From Bacillota bacterium (lineage in GTDB: Bacteria > Bacillota > UBA4882 > UBA8346), in NCBI GenBank assembly GCA_029776205.1, contig JAKOTQ010000096.1:37771-101770 (forward strand): 64,000 nucleotides of DNA, read 5' to 3'. The first letter of the stretch is position 1, and each line of letters opens with the position of its first letter. Shown piece after piece: positions 24,902 to 34,455 of the stretch. The notes below the pieces were generated by a model. It worked only from the letters and a program-made list of their open reading frames with translations. It was not told the origin of the DNA and searched no databases. The translations under genes were made by a program, and so were the position numbers.

Positions 24902-26194
24902 TTACCAGAGATGAAACATGAACTGAAGCCCGAGATCACGATCATAATGAACCACTTCCAGGTTAAAATGATCATTAATACGAATCCCGATCACCGCTTC
25001 ATCAGGGGATTCATCGAGCCCAAACCGAAGATGAAGATAATCACCCCGTTCAAACTGATAATACAGCCCGATATTCTTTAGGTGATTCTCCAATTGATAC
25101 TCGAATCCTCCATAAAAATTTGTGGATATCGGAATTTTCAACCCTACTTTAACATGATCGGAAGGGTGCTCCCCCGCAAATACCTTGGTATACACTTCAT
25201 AATCCTTCAGGCTATAACCGACATATGCTTGTATATAATGATAATCCTGGTCACCAAAGAAAAAACGGGTTTCGATATTGGTCCGCCAATGTTCGGAATT
25301 GACCGTAACAAGTACCTCAGTCTCCTCATCCGGCTTTAACCGTAAATCGGCATCAAGGCCAATTTTTCGCAAACTGGGAATCCCATCAAATATAGTGAGC
25401 AAATAATTTTCAATGTCTCTCTGGTAATGCACCAAATACTCAACAGGCATCCCGGTCAGTATATCCAAATCCGCCGGATCCACTCCCAACTTTGAGCGAA
25501 TCATTTGGACCGGAATCGTCATCGATGAATAATTAACCCTAACGTCCTTCACCAGCTGCCCTTTGGGGACCAATTGTAAATAAAACTCAACAATACCGCC
25601 AGATTTGCCTTGAAGAGCCAGCATCGGCCGAAACCCTGGAAAATCGCGTTCCACAAGATACTGAGTGACCATATTGATGATACTTTCCGCCCAAGGCAAG
25701 GCTGCCGTCGGCAATCCCTTAAAAATCCGCTCCAATTCCTCTTCAGTCTTGATGATCGTATCCCGAAACAACGGAGCAGATTCGGGCGATATATCCACAA
25801 AATGAGTTTTCAGATTAACCTTGGTAATGAACGGACCTTCCGGAACTAACTGCATCTGAATCCGGGTATGTTCTTGAAGTTCAATATCAATGGTTTCGAT
25901 GCGAAAACCGGCCAACACCTTTGAAAAGACATTATAGATCGCTGATTTTAGTGTTTGCCGGTTCTGTCTCAATAAAGAAAGCGGCTGGGAGAGCAAGATC
26001 TTCTCTCCCACCCGGCAAATACTAAATTCGATTCGTTCCTGTAACCCTTCATATATTTGACCGGTTATCTTCAGTTGTACTTCAACCGATTCAACCTTTG
26101 GTTCTTGCGGTATCCCCAAGGAAACAGAACCAATCATCATCAAAAGCCAAGAACATAAAATGCAGCTCAATATTATTTTGGGAAAGTATCTCAA
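24902..26194 (-). CDS. Unrecognised outer-membrane protein with POTRA-like region and C-terminal barrel
   Basis: 430 residues from a TTG at 26194, which has GGGGTG 6 bases upstream and follows the bamA stop by 15 bases; the longer frame to 26263 would overlap bamA. A signal peptide (FPKIILSCILCSWLLMMIGS) is visible. A mixed alpha/beta periplasmic half has segments similar to POTRA repeats (SMTIPVQMIRSKLGVDPADL to SLRKIGLDADL). The last 130 residues are about eight amphipathic strands ending GLQFMFHLW, a barrel-like C-terminus with aromatic last residue. It could be a BamA/TamA relative reduced to a small barrel, or a lineage-specific envelope protein. Its place between bamA and skp suggests a part in barrel assembly. 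Confidence 0.6.
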   Translation of the reverse strand: MRYFPKIILSCILCSWLLMMIGSVSLGIPQEPKVESVEVQLKITGQIYEGLQERIEFSICRVGEKILLSQPLSLLRQNRQTLKSAIYNVFSKVLAGFRIETIDIELQEHTRIQMQLVPEGPFITKVNLKTHFVDISPESAPLFRDTIIKTEEELERIFKGLPTAALPWAESIINMVTQYLVERDFPGFRPMLALQGKSGGIVEFYLQLVPKGQLVKDVRVNYSSMTIPVQMIRSKLGVDPADLDILTGMPVEYLVHYQRDIENYLLTIFDGIPSLRKIGLDADLRLKPDEETEVLVTVNSEHWRTNIETRFFFGDQDYHYIQAYVGYSLKDYEVYTKVFAGEHPSDHVKVGLKIPISTNFYGGFEYQLENHLKNIGLYYQFERGDYLHLRFGLDESPDEAVIGIRINDHFNLEVVHYDRDLGLQFMFHLW

Positions 26195-26208
26195 CGTATC
26201 ACCCCGGA

Positions 26209-27984
26209 TTAAAAGCTTTCCTGCATCCCGAAGACCACCCGTGAATCTCCGTCTGAATTCCAAGCCTGGTCAATCCGGATCATTCCCAGGTACGGAACAT
26301 TATAACGAATACCAAAACCATAATCCGATTTGGTGACATTATCGTTACTTAGATTTTTTACCTGACCGACATCATAAAAGACTACCAGCTCCATGTCCTT
26401 GTGGAACGGCAATTGATAACGTAACTCGGTATTGGACAACACATAACGGGTTCCAATCAACTCCATGGTGGAATCATCAGAATAACGGCGGTCGCGATAG
26501 CCCCGGAGCCGGTTTGTTCCTCCAAGGTATAAAGCATCATAATCGGGGAAATCTCCGGTGAGATAGGCTCCTTGCAACCGGGTTGCCAATACTAAATTGT
26601 CCGAAAGGGAATGGAACCATTTTCCTTCAAGCATAGCCGTTTGATAATCGAACTCACCGCCGATATATCCGCCAGCTACACTATAACTTCCCGAGAGTTG
26701 ATAACCGCTTTTTACCGAAAAACGGTTTTTATATACCAATCGATTCTTCACCAGTTGCAGTTCGACCGAATTGTTCCAGAAGTCAGTAGACCGAAGATCT
26801 AAGTCAGTCATAGGTAGCCCTTTTTCTGGTTCATCTTCATCATGTTTCCAATATTTTTCGATTTCGTTCCGTTCAAAATTGAACTTGATCTTAGCGGTCA
26901 TATTTTTCCACGGCCGTCCGAATGACAGCGATAACCCGGTACGATTCAAATCCATATCATAAAGATCATCTGAATTCGACGACCATTTACTCAAGGTTGA
27001 AGTGGTTTCCGCATCAGAGTTCCACATCGAAAGGGTAAAGGAAGTATGATGCTCATCCAGCCACGGTTCCTGAAATGTGAATCGAATCTCGTCTTCATCT
27101 TCTCCTAAATTCAAATCCAAACTGAGAGTTTGTCCCAATCCCATCAGGTTGCTTTCGGAATAGGTTAACAAACCGCCAATTTCTTTCGTCGATTGCGTAT
27201 AAGAAATACCAAAGTTAAAACTACCGGTTTGGGCTTCAACAAATTCGAAGACTACATCCAAGGCTTCCGGTATAGCACTTTTTTCAAACTTCACTTCGAT
27301 ATTGTCAAACAAACGCAATTGCATCAAACGCATATAATCGTTCTTCAATTTGCTTTCATCGAAGACTTCGCCTTCTTTCAGCGTCAATTCCCGCCGCACC
27401 ACAAAATCTTTAGTCTTTTCAAGGCCGGTTATCTTTATCTTTCCAACCTTCAACTCGACCAATTCCACTTGAACGATACCATCGGAAGAAATATTTAAAT
27501 TGTTGGAACGAGGTTCAATGAATAATCCCTTCTCGGTTTGAGCCGCTTTCAATGCTTTGGATAAATCTTCTCGAAAAAAAGTTACATTAAAAACTTCGCC
27601 AGGCTTCTGACGGAAATGTTTCAAAATATCTTCCGGTTTTATGTTGGTCAATCCGGAAATCTTAATCTCTTTCAAAACCGGATTTTCAACTACAACAAAG
27701 ATGACTTTAACACCGTCAAAAAACTTTTCGGTATTCACTTGAACATTGGCAAAATAACCTGTGGCCATGATCCTCTGCATATCCATCTGCAGGGCGGTAG
27801 CATTTAACGTTCCACCGATGATGGTGTTAGTAACCTCCCCCAACACCTTATCGCTGGAAACCTGGGAATTTCCTTGAACCTCAATCATCAACACTTTCGG
27901 TGTCGTATCGGCAAATGCTGGCAATCCAACAGTTAATAATATTGCAGCGATGACTACAATCCCAATACCCTTAATATATTTCAA
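26209..27984 (-). CDS. bamA: BamA outer-membrane protein assembly factor
   Basis: About 591 residues. TTG at 27984 is favoured because AAGGGGG lies 7 bases upstream and it begins a proper signal peptide (to PAFA); GTG at 28002 is the alternative. Three POTRA domains follow (VLMIEVQGNSQVSSDKVLGE, PVLKEIKISGLTNIKPEDIL, KVGKIKITGLEKTKDFVVRR), fewer than the five of E. coli. The 16-strand barrel domain includes NRLRGYRDRRY, the equivalent of the conserved VRGF loop, and ends FGMQESF with terminal Phe. BamA folds barrels into the outer membrane, and LptD and the barrels coded here are its expected clients. It heads the skp-lpxD stretch. Confidence 0.93.
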   Translation of the reverse strand: MKYIKGIGIVVIAAILLTVGLPAFADTTPKVLMIEVQGNSQVSSDKVLGEVTNTIIGGTLNATALQMDMQRIMATGYFANVQVNTEKFFDGVKVIFVVVENPVLKEIKISGLTNIKPEDILKHFRQKPGEVFNVTFFREDLSKALKAAQTEKGLFIEPRSNNLNISSDGIVQVELVELKVGKIKITGLEKTKDFVVRRELTLKEGEVFDESKLKNDYMRLMQLRLFDNIEVKFEKSAIPEALDVVFEFVEAQTGSFNFGISYTQSTKEIGGLLTYSESNLMGLGQTLSLDLNLGEDEDEIRFTFQEPWLDEHHTSFTLSMWNSDAETTSTLSKWSSNSDDLYDMDLNRTGLSLSFGRPWKNMTAKIKFNFERNEIEKYWKHDEDEPEKGLPMTDLDLRSTDFWNNSVELQLVKNRLVYKNRFSVKSGYQLSGSYSVAGGYIGGEFDYQTAMLEGKWFHSLSDNLVLATRLQGAYLTGDFPDYDALYLGGTNRLRGYRDRRYSDDSTMELIGTRYVLSNTELRYQLPFHKDMELVVFYDVGQVKNLSNDNVTKSDYGFGIRYNVPYLGMIRIDQAWNSDGDSRVVFGMQESF

Positions 27985-28011
27985 TAATATCCCCCTTCTC
28001 ACTCTTCAGCA

Positions 28012-28719
28012 TCATTTTCCCAGGCGCAAACTCTTCGACGCTTCTCTCGTTAATGCTTCTTCATCAATGACAAAACTGGAAACGGGTTGAATTTTTCCTG
28101 CAACAGAACTGCTTTCGACACGCCCGCCGCCGATTGCATGAGTGGCTACAGGAACAATATTTTCCGACGGATTTCGCGGCGTTTCGATGGAAGGCTCTCT
28201 CTTCTCATCAACCTTACTTTCAGCCGGCTTTTCAACCTTTGCTGTTTTAACTGCCGCTGTCTCCGACTTCACAGAAACCGGATGGGAAACCGCAGCCTCG
28301 GGAATAACTTGAGATGAAGCAACCGGTTGACTTTGAACTGTCGGAACAACTGATTCGGATTTAACGGTTTCCGTCACTTCAGTCTCCATGGCAATAGAAT
28401 CGCTTTGCATTTCCGACGATTGTTTCCATTGCCAATAAAGGGCCGCCCCAACCATCATTCCGGCGAGCAAAACCGCTGCAGCCGGTAATATATAACGTTG
28501 CCGCCATGACGGTTGATCGGTCTGACGCAGGGCATCTATCTTTGTAACGTCAGATCGCCGACTTAGTTCCCAGGCGCATTTCACTTCAGCTTGAGCCAAA
28601 TTTAAATGTAAATCGCCCCGAATCCTATTGGAACCCTTATATTCTTCCTTCGCTTTGTCCAGCCAGTTTTTGGCTTCATCAATATGGGCAAGCAAACGAC
28701 CGGAATCCATATCACTCAT
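28012..28719 (-). CDS. Membrane-anchored protein of unknown function preceding bamA
   Basis: 235 residues: a soluble, probably cytoplasmic N-terminal helical part (DEAKNWLDKAKEEYKGSNRI, then LNLAQAEVKCAWEL), one transmembrane helix at 76-96 (YILPAAAVLLAGMMVGAAL), and a long low-complexity Ser/Val/Glu/Pro tail that would lie outside the membrane. The tail ends with a short helical stretch (EEALTREASKSLRLG). No catalytic motif is seen. It starts the bamA transcript (28 bases to the bamA start) with AAGGTGA as ribosome site. The topology resembles anti-sigma factors, and a sigma-factor gene lies just upstream, but this is a loose inference. Confidence 0.6.
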   Translation of the reverse strand: MSDMDSGRLLAHIDEAKNWLDKAKEEYKGSNRIRGDLHLNLAQAEVKCAWELSRRSDVTKIDALRQTDQPSWRQRYILPAAAVLLAGMMVGAALYWQWKQSSEMQSDSIAMETEVTETVKSESVVPTVQSQPVASSQVIPEAAVSHPVSVKSETAAVKTAKVEKPAESKVDEKREPSIETPRNPSENIVPVATHAIGGGRVESSSVAGKIQPVSSFVIDEEALTREASKSLRLGK

Positions 28720-28984
28720 AACAACTTCACCTTCCTATATAAGATAAAGTAATTTCCATAAAGTTACTTCATCCTATATTTGGGGATTGACGAGAATTTC
28801 CGGCTGCCAAGAGCCACAGTTAATCGGAGAGCAAGATACCAGAAACTCTCTTGTCTATTAATAATATCCGCAACAACTTAAACTTTTTCTCCGGTCAAAT
28901 TGGTCCATAATCCCCAATCAGATGCTCTATACTTGTCCAATCGTCAGTTTTCTGTTAATAATGACTACTTTAATGAGATTACCC

Positions 28985-29629
28985 TTATCCGCTCGCTTTC
29001 ATCTCAGCTCGCAATTTGGATAACATTCCTCTGAGCCGTTGTAACGCTTTCTTTTGAAGCTTATAATAGTACGACAAGCTGATGGCCATCTCTTGGGCTG
29101 ATACTGCCGGTTCTTTATCCAACAAGTAAAGATCGCAAATCACCTTTTGCTCTTTAGGATTAAGACGGGAAATAGCCAATCTAACCTGTTGGTGTATTAT
29201 TTTATAGGTGACTTCCTCTTCTACATTAACACTATGATCAGCGATAAAGCCCAAAATATCCTGAATTTCTTCTTGATGAATCGCGAGCTCCAAATATTCC
29301 TGATTGGATCGGTGCCTACGAAGGTAATCGATCATCCGGCCTCTGATCCGATGCGATGCATAGGTACTGAATTTGACGGCTTTCGTTACATCAAAGTGCT
29401 CCACCGCCTCAATCAAACCTACAGTCCCCTCCTGAATCAAATCAAAAATCAAATCTTCAAGAGGAGTAATCTGCGAAGCAATCTTAAAAACCAAAGGCTG
29501 ATAGGACTCGATAATCTTTTGGCGCGCCTCCCGGGAACCCTCAACCTTATATTGATGCCACAAGTCGGTCTCTTCCTGAGGCGCAAGTAAATGGATTTTG
29601 GAGAGTTCGGCCAAATATTGCTGAATCAA
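28985..29629 (-). CDS. Sigma-70-family RNA polymerase sigma factor
   Basis: About 214 residues. Region 2 is clear (DLIQEGTVGLIEAVEHFD, KFSTYASHRIRGRMIDYLRR), a weak region 3 follows, and region 4 ends the protein (LNPKEQKVICDLYLLDKE to ALQRLRGMLSKLR). It fits the group 3 class (FliA, SigB or sporulation sigma) and not an ECF factor. TTG at 29629, with AAGGTG 5 bases upstream, is preferred: the longer TTG at 29677 would lie inside a sigma-H-like minus-10 element. The regulon is unknown; its position inside the envelope block suggests envelope or sporulation genes. Confidence 0.82.
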   Translation of the reverse strand: MIQQYLAELSKIHLLAPQEETDLWHQYKVEGSREARQKIIESYQPLVFKIASQITPLEDLIFDLIQEGTVGLIEAVEHFDVTKAVKFSTYASHRIRGRMIDYLRRHRSNQEYLELAIHQEEIQDILGFIADHSVNVEEEVTYKIIHQQVRLAISRLNPKEQKVICDLYLLDKEPAVSAQEMAISLSYYYKLQKKALQRLRGMLSKLRAEMKASG

Positions 29630-29675
29630 CCGGTCACCTTCCCGGGAATATCTTAAGTTAACTTTAATACACAAC

Positions 29676-29701
29676 AATTCGGGATAAAAATAGAATCTCC
29701 T
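29676..29701 (-). promoter_or_regulatory. Sigma-H-like promoter of the sigma-factor gene
   Basis: Minus strand AGGAGAT, 11 bases, CCCGAATT. It places the transcript start about 40 bases before the TTG at 29629. Confidence 0.5.
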
Positions 29702-29763
29702 TCAATCTACCGCTATGGGTCTTCAGGCAATTACGGCTATTTTTTCCATCGGATAAATCCCGG

Positions 29764-32700
29764 TTAAAATTCAAAACCATAGGTTAGACGCCAACTTAAC
29801 TCGTCTTCCTCTGCCGAGTATCTTCCTCCCAGCGTAAATTGGGGCGTCAAATGATAATCGAAACCCCAGATCTCATTGGGCTCATCGGCATAAACCGACC
29901 GACTGTATGACAAAAACAGTTCATCCGTAATATAGTCGCCCATATAAATCCGTAATTCATTTTGCGCATAATTGGTCTCCAAATAAAGATAATCCAAATG
30001 CAATGTATTTCGGATCTCACCGAAGACGTCTCCAAACAGGGTATCTGTCACAAAACTCAGATTTCCACCGATCATTCCCTCAAGGGTCAATGGTTCGTCG
30101 CCGCTCAGTTCGGACCAATTAAGCAAAGCATAGATCTGGCTCTGACTCATCTGCGGCCGGGAACTCAAATTAATCACAACATCCTCCCCGACCTGGCCTT
30201 TAATCGACAGAAATACTTCAGCCTTTGTCGTTCGGCAGGTTGTATCGATATCAATATAAGGTTTCAACCCGTGTTCCGGTCTGAAGACAACCTCGCCACT
30301 TTTCACCATAAAGTTCTGCCCATACAGGGTCAAGACCCCTTTTTTCGAGGAAACCTTCCCAATCAACTTTGGCTGCATGGCATTTCCCCGGAAATATAAT
30401 TCGCCGTTAACCGTAACATCAGCGATCCCCAATTGCCGATACCGGACATTTTTACCGGCTTTGAGCGTAATGTCATATTCCGGCTGCCACTTACCCGGGC
30501 CATTGCCACGACCTCCGGATACACCGATCTTACAATCATATACGGTAACATCTCCGGCAATTTTGGGATTTTCAAAAAGATTTCCGGTAATATCAAGCTG
30601 CACATCGCCATACCCATTGAAAAAGCGGTTATGATAGTAAACCTTCGAACCGGCAAGATGCAACGAGACATTTTTAGGCACAAATCTTTCCAGAACCATC
30701 TGTCCTGTCATCGTAAATTTGCCCCGCTTAATCGTTCCGGATACGTTTTCCAACTGGACTTGGTTAGAAATAATGATTAATTTGGTTTCAAAATTTTCCA
30801 CCGTTAACGGCAATTCCGGCAAATCCAACCCGCCCGGCGTACTACTGAGCCGTCCTGACAGGATAGGATTGGCCCACGAGCCAGTCATACGAATATCTCC
30901 GTTTATCCGTCCTTTGGAAAGCTGGAACTGATTCGAAATTCCATTCAATATCTCCGTCGGCAACTCCCGGATTAAAAACCGGAGATCGACATTTTGCTCC
31001 AATTTATGCTGCACCGGAAGATCAAGTTTGCTGACAAACGTCTCCGACCACGGTATAAATCCTTCGACAGATACTCTGCCACCCTGATAGGATAAACTGC
31101 CGCTGGTAACCGATATTCCCCGCTCGGAATATCGGCCTCCCAATGTCATTTGACCAAGGGATATACCATTTACTCCCAAATTAAAGATTTGACATTGATA
31201 ATCTCCTGAGATACCGGCTTTAGACCACTCCAGCCGGAATTCACCATGAGCATTTCCGTCCAGTTGAAGGTCTTTCCGGATCAACGCGGCAACAGGTTGC
31301 ACCGGGAAATCCACCAACAGCGCTTTAAGCCTGAGTACTTTCCCCTCTTCCCAACCACCATTGGCTAAAAGCGTTCCATTCTGGTGCCGTAGTTCAATGC
31401 GCTCAAAGTGGAGATTATTTCGATCATAACGAAGATCAAAGATGCCATTAACCGGATAACCGTTGAGAGAACCCTGATCCAAGCGGCCCTCAAAAGCAAC
31501 TAAAGGATTGGTTAACAGTCCTTGAACCGAAATATTTCCGGATAAACTACCGGTAGCCTGCACATTTTGAAGTTTTAAAGCTGATATAAAAGGTTCAATT
31601 TGAATCTGAGACAACCGGGCGCTAAGTTGTACCTTTTCCGGCTTCGCCAAACTAATCGTCCCATTGGCTTCTATACTGCCGTCCGCTCCGATCAGTCGCA
31701 GCTCCTCAATTTCGAGATCAGACTGATTTAAGCGAAGATGCGCAACTAAATCCTTGTCCTTGATACTCCCAAAGGATAATGTCGTTCCGTTTAACGTTGC
31801 GGTGATCATCGGTTTTTCGGCAGTACCTCGAATCAGACCATGAAAGGATATTTTCCCTTGGCCAATGTTTCCCTTATAATATAACCCCAACGATTTAATA
31901 TCATCGATATATCCGGAGTACTTCATCTCCAGCCGGTCATGGGCCAAGGATCCGCTCATCTGAATATTGGAGCCTTCCCCATGTAGCTTAAATTCTTCAA
32001 TATGAAACTGATTCAGATCCCCGTTAAACCGAATGATTCCGTCATCCAGTTCCCAAGTGTATAACTTGGGCCGGAACAATGTCACTTGCCCAGAGTATCT
32101 GGGCGAATCCGTAGTCCCGGTAACCTCCAGTTGAACCTGGCCATTCCCATGAAGGGCGATTTGCTTATCAAGAGAGAACCACCGGACTAATTTATTCAAC
32201 TCAATCGCATCACCGATCACTGACAATTGGAGCGGAGCACCATCGGCAATTCCGATATGACCTTTCAATCTGAAATCTCCGAACGGGCTGTTTACATCCA
32301 CCATTTCGATGTCAAACCGTCCACCGCGATACAGCACCTCTCCGCTGATATCTCCTGCGTTTTGAGATCCCCACTGAACTTGGGACACTTTACCGATGGC
32401 CCTGCCATACAGATCATCGACGGGCCCCTCTAAGATAATATCTCCTTTAAATACACCATCCACCAAATGATCTCCGGACACAGGCCACACATCCCGCAGC
32501 CGGACGTCTTCAACACTCAGATCCGCCTCCAGCCTCTGGGAACGCCAAGCTATATGACCGTAAATCCGGCCCTTTTCGAGATTCATCCGAATCGAATCTA
32601 TCCGAAGACCCTGATCTTTCCAGGTGAAAACCGCTTGAACTTCATCAGAAACTGCCTGACGGTATTGAATATGATTCCCTTTAAGAACGCCAAATACGGT

Positions 32701-34425
32701 TCCGATATCAAAAGGCTGGCCTCTTTGCCAACTTCCTTTAATCATCGCATCAACCGAAACCATTCCGGCCAATTGATATGTCTCAATCCAACTGTTTTGG
32801 CCTATATCCACTCCAGATGCCCGGCTGGAAAATTCCCAAACCGCTCCCGTTTCAGAAAACCGAACATTGCCTTTGAGATTGACCTGCCCTCCGTAAACAC
32901 CGGCTTCCAAGTCCAAAATTTGCAGGATTTTCTCCCGGAAATTCCAGGCAAAATTCAAATTCAAATTATCTGCCTGTAAGCTCTCATACGTTACTCCGGC
33001 CACAGAAAGTTCCCCGGAAAATAACGGGCGTCGCCAGTTCCCGTCAATTCTGCCCCTAAAATCGGTTTTGGGATTCTTCCCAAGGTGCAATTTCGGATAT
33101 TGAGCGGTTAATTCCGAAAGATCCAGGCCCCATCCATATACGGCCAGGTCAAACCGGGGATTGAAAAGATTGAAAATTTTACCGGACAATCCGACCGTGG
33201 CTTGCTGATATTGGCCTTCGAATTCATTGATCAGAAGATCGTTATTAACAATTTTCAAATCTCCCGAAATATCGGTGATAGGCCGTTCCATCATAGTAAC
33301 CGTGGCATTGGACAATCTGACTTCTCCATCAAGTATCGGTTTTCCAATTTGCCCGCTGAGTTTTAACTTTAGATCGGCCGATCCGTCCAAAGCGTAAGGC
33401 GACACTTGAGTAACAAACTGTTTCAAATCAGCCAGGGCAAACTGACGCACGGAGATATCAGCAGCCATCGCCGTAGTATCCGTATTAATATTGCCGGAAA
33501 TATCCATCTGGGCTTTTTTATAACGAATCTTTCCATAACCAACATGCACTTCTTTCGGTGAAACCGCCGCTTTCAACCGTTCGATCCGAAACGCCTCGGC
33601 AAAGCCCGGAAGATAAACTTGAGCGTCCTGAAGCGTAAAAGCTCCACTATCCAACCAAAACTTCTGTGGATTCCAGGCAAATTTTACATGGCCGTCAGCC
33701 AACCCCGACGCCACCCGATAAGATTGTAATGCCGGAATCAACGAAACAACCGGTTCTACCGGCATTTGCTTAAAGTGGATTTGACCCATACCCACTTTCT
33801 TTCCTAAATGAGTCTCCCCTCGAGAATCCCAAGCAATGCTCGTTTCCAGATCTATTTTTCCGCGCACCTTCCATATTACACCAGGATAATTGCAAAAATC
33901 GACCGTCCCGTAAACCTTGTGAATCCGATATGCTCCGAAACGGGCATCCCGATATTCAATCGTTGCATTTTCGAGCCGGACTATGGTTTGCAACTCACTT
34001 TTCCGGCCTTTTCCAGAAAAATATCGTTGGATATTCCATGTCCCGTCCTGATAACGCTCCAACTCCACTCGGGAGTCAACCAAGACAATCTCACGAAGGG
34101 ATGCTTCAGGATGATGACGCTTTTTAAGCAGAGTCAACAGATCAACCTTAATGGTCAACTGTTGCAACTCCAAGGGGATTTGCTGTCCTTTAGCCTCTCG
34201 CAACTGAATACCGGAGGCCGTCAGAGTATCCCATTTTTGCCAGCGAATCTTCCCGATATTCAATTCCAACCCATTTTGAAGAAAGACCTTTTTTAACTGA
34301 CCGTTAATCTGGTTGAGTAATTGTTGATCTTTCACCAAAAAAAACGGAGGCGTTTGCAACAATCCCCCAACAACGGCCAGAACTGCTACAACCACCCATA
34401 TCCACTTGCTAAAACGCTGCTGCAA
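29764..34425 (-). CDS. tamB: TamB-like translocation and assembly module protein
   Basis: 1553 residues, TTG start with GGGGGG upstream. One N-terminal anchor helix (WIWVVVAVLAVVGGLL) is followed by a very long series of AsmA/TamB-type beta repeats (GSADLKLKLSGQIGKPILDG, GNISVQGLLTNPLVAFEGRL, GDVQLDITGNLFENPKIAGD). The C-terminal DUF490 domain (ELYFRGNAMQPKLIGKVSSK, MSQSQIYALLNWSELSG) ends in LTYGFEF with terminal Phe. TamB-type proteins span the periplasm as a hydrophobic groove and help lipid transport or barrel assembly. It follows the S55 peptidase gene by about 30 bases. Unlike proteobacteria, no separate TamA barrel is adjacent except the two barrel genes downstream (bamA and the unknown barrel). 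Confidence 0.93.
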   Translation of the reverse strand: MQQRFSKWIWVVVAVLAVVGGLLQTPPFFLVKDQQLLNQINGQLKKVFLQNGLELNIGKIRWQKWDTLTASGIQLREAKGQQIPLELQQLTIKVDLLTLLKKRHHPEASLREIVLVDSRVELERYQDGTWNIQRYFSGKGRKSELQTIVRLENATIEYRDARFGAYRIHKVYGTVDFCNYPGVIWKVRGKIDLETSIAWDSRGETHLGKKVGMGQIHFKQMPVEPVVSLIPALQSYRVASGLADGHVKFAWNPQKFWLDSGAFTLQDAQVYLPGFAEAFRIERLKAAVSPKEVHVGYGKIRYKKAQMDISGNINTDTTAMAADISVRQFALADLKQFVTQVSPYALDGSADLKLKLSGQIGKPILDGEVRLSNATVTMMERPITDISGDLKIVNNDLLINEFEGQYQQATVGLSGKIFNLFNPRFDLAVYGWGLDLSELTAQYPKLHLGKNPKTDFRGRIDGNWRRPLFSGELSVAGVTYESLQADNLNLNFAWNFREKILQILDLEAGVYGGQVNLKGNVRFSETGAVWEFSSRASGVDIGQNSWIETYQLAGMVSVDAMIKGSWQRGQPFDIGTVFGVLKGNHIQYRQAVSDEVQAVFTWKDQGLRIDSIRMNLEKGRIYGHIAWRSQRLEADLSVEDVRLRDVWPVSGDHLVDGVFKGDIILEGPVDDLYGRAIGKVSQVQWGSQNAGDISGEVLYRGGRFDIEMVDVNSPFGDFRLKGHIGIADGAPLQLSVIGDAIELNKLVRWFSLDKQIALHGNGQVQLEVTGTTDSPRYSGQVTLFRPKLYTWELDDGIIRFNGDLNQFHIEEFKLHGEGSNIQMSGSLAHDRLEMKYSGYIDDIKSLGLYYKGNIGQGKISFHGLIRGTAEKPMITATLNGTTLSFGSIKDKDLVAHLRLNQSDLEIEELRLIGADGSIEANGTISLAKPEKVQLSARLSQIQIEPFISALKLQNVQATGSLSGNISVQGLLTNPLVAFEGRLDQGSLNGYPVNGIFDLRYDRNNLHFERIELRHQNGTLLANGGWEEGKVLRLKALLVDFPVQPVAALIRKDLQLDGNAHGEFRLEWSKAGISGDYQCQIFNLGVNGISLGQMTLGGRYSERGISVTSGSLSYQGGRVSVEGFIPWSETFVSKLDLPVQHKLEQNVDLRFLIRELPTEILNGISNQFQLSKGRINGDIRMTGSWANPILSGRLSSTPGGLDLPELPLTVENFETKLIIISNQVQLENVSGTIKRGKFTMTGQMVLERFVPKNVSLHLAGSKVYYHNRFFNGYGDVQLDITGNLFENPKIAGDVTVYDCKIGVSGGRGNGPGKWQPEYDITLKAGKNVRYRQLGIADVTVNGELYFRGNAMQPKLIGKVSSKKGVLTLYGQNFMVKSGEVVFRPEHGLKPYIDIDTTCRTTKAEVFLSIKGQVGEDVVINLSSRPQMSQSQIYALLNWSELSGDEPLTLEGMIGGNLSFVTDTLFGDVFGEIRNTLHLDYLYLETNYAQNELRIYMGDYITDELFLSYSRSVYADEPNEIWGFDYHLTPQFTLGGRYSAEEDELSWRLTYGFEF

Positions 34426-34455
34426 TCGAGGCCCCCCAAATTACATAAAGTTAGA

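Noticed and set aside
26195..26263. Overlap of the unknown barrel gene with bamA
   Set aside because: A TTG with a good ribosome site 15 bases after the bamA stop gives a normal signal peptide and removes the overlap.
29630..29677. N-terminal extension of the sigma factor to a TTG at 29677
   Set aside because: This start lies inside the predicted minus-10 element and has no ribosome site, whereas TTG 29629 has AAGGTG at good spacing.
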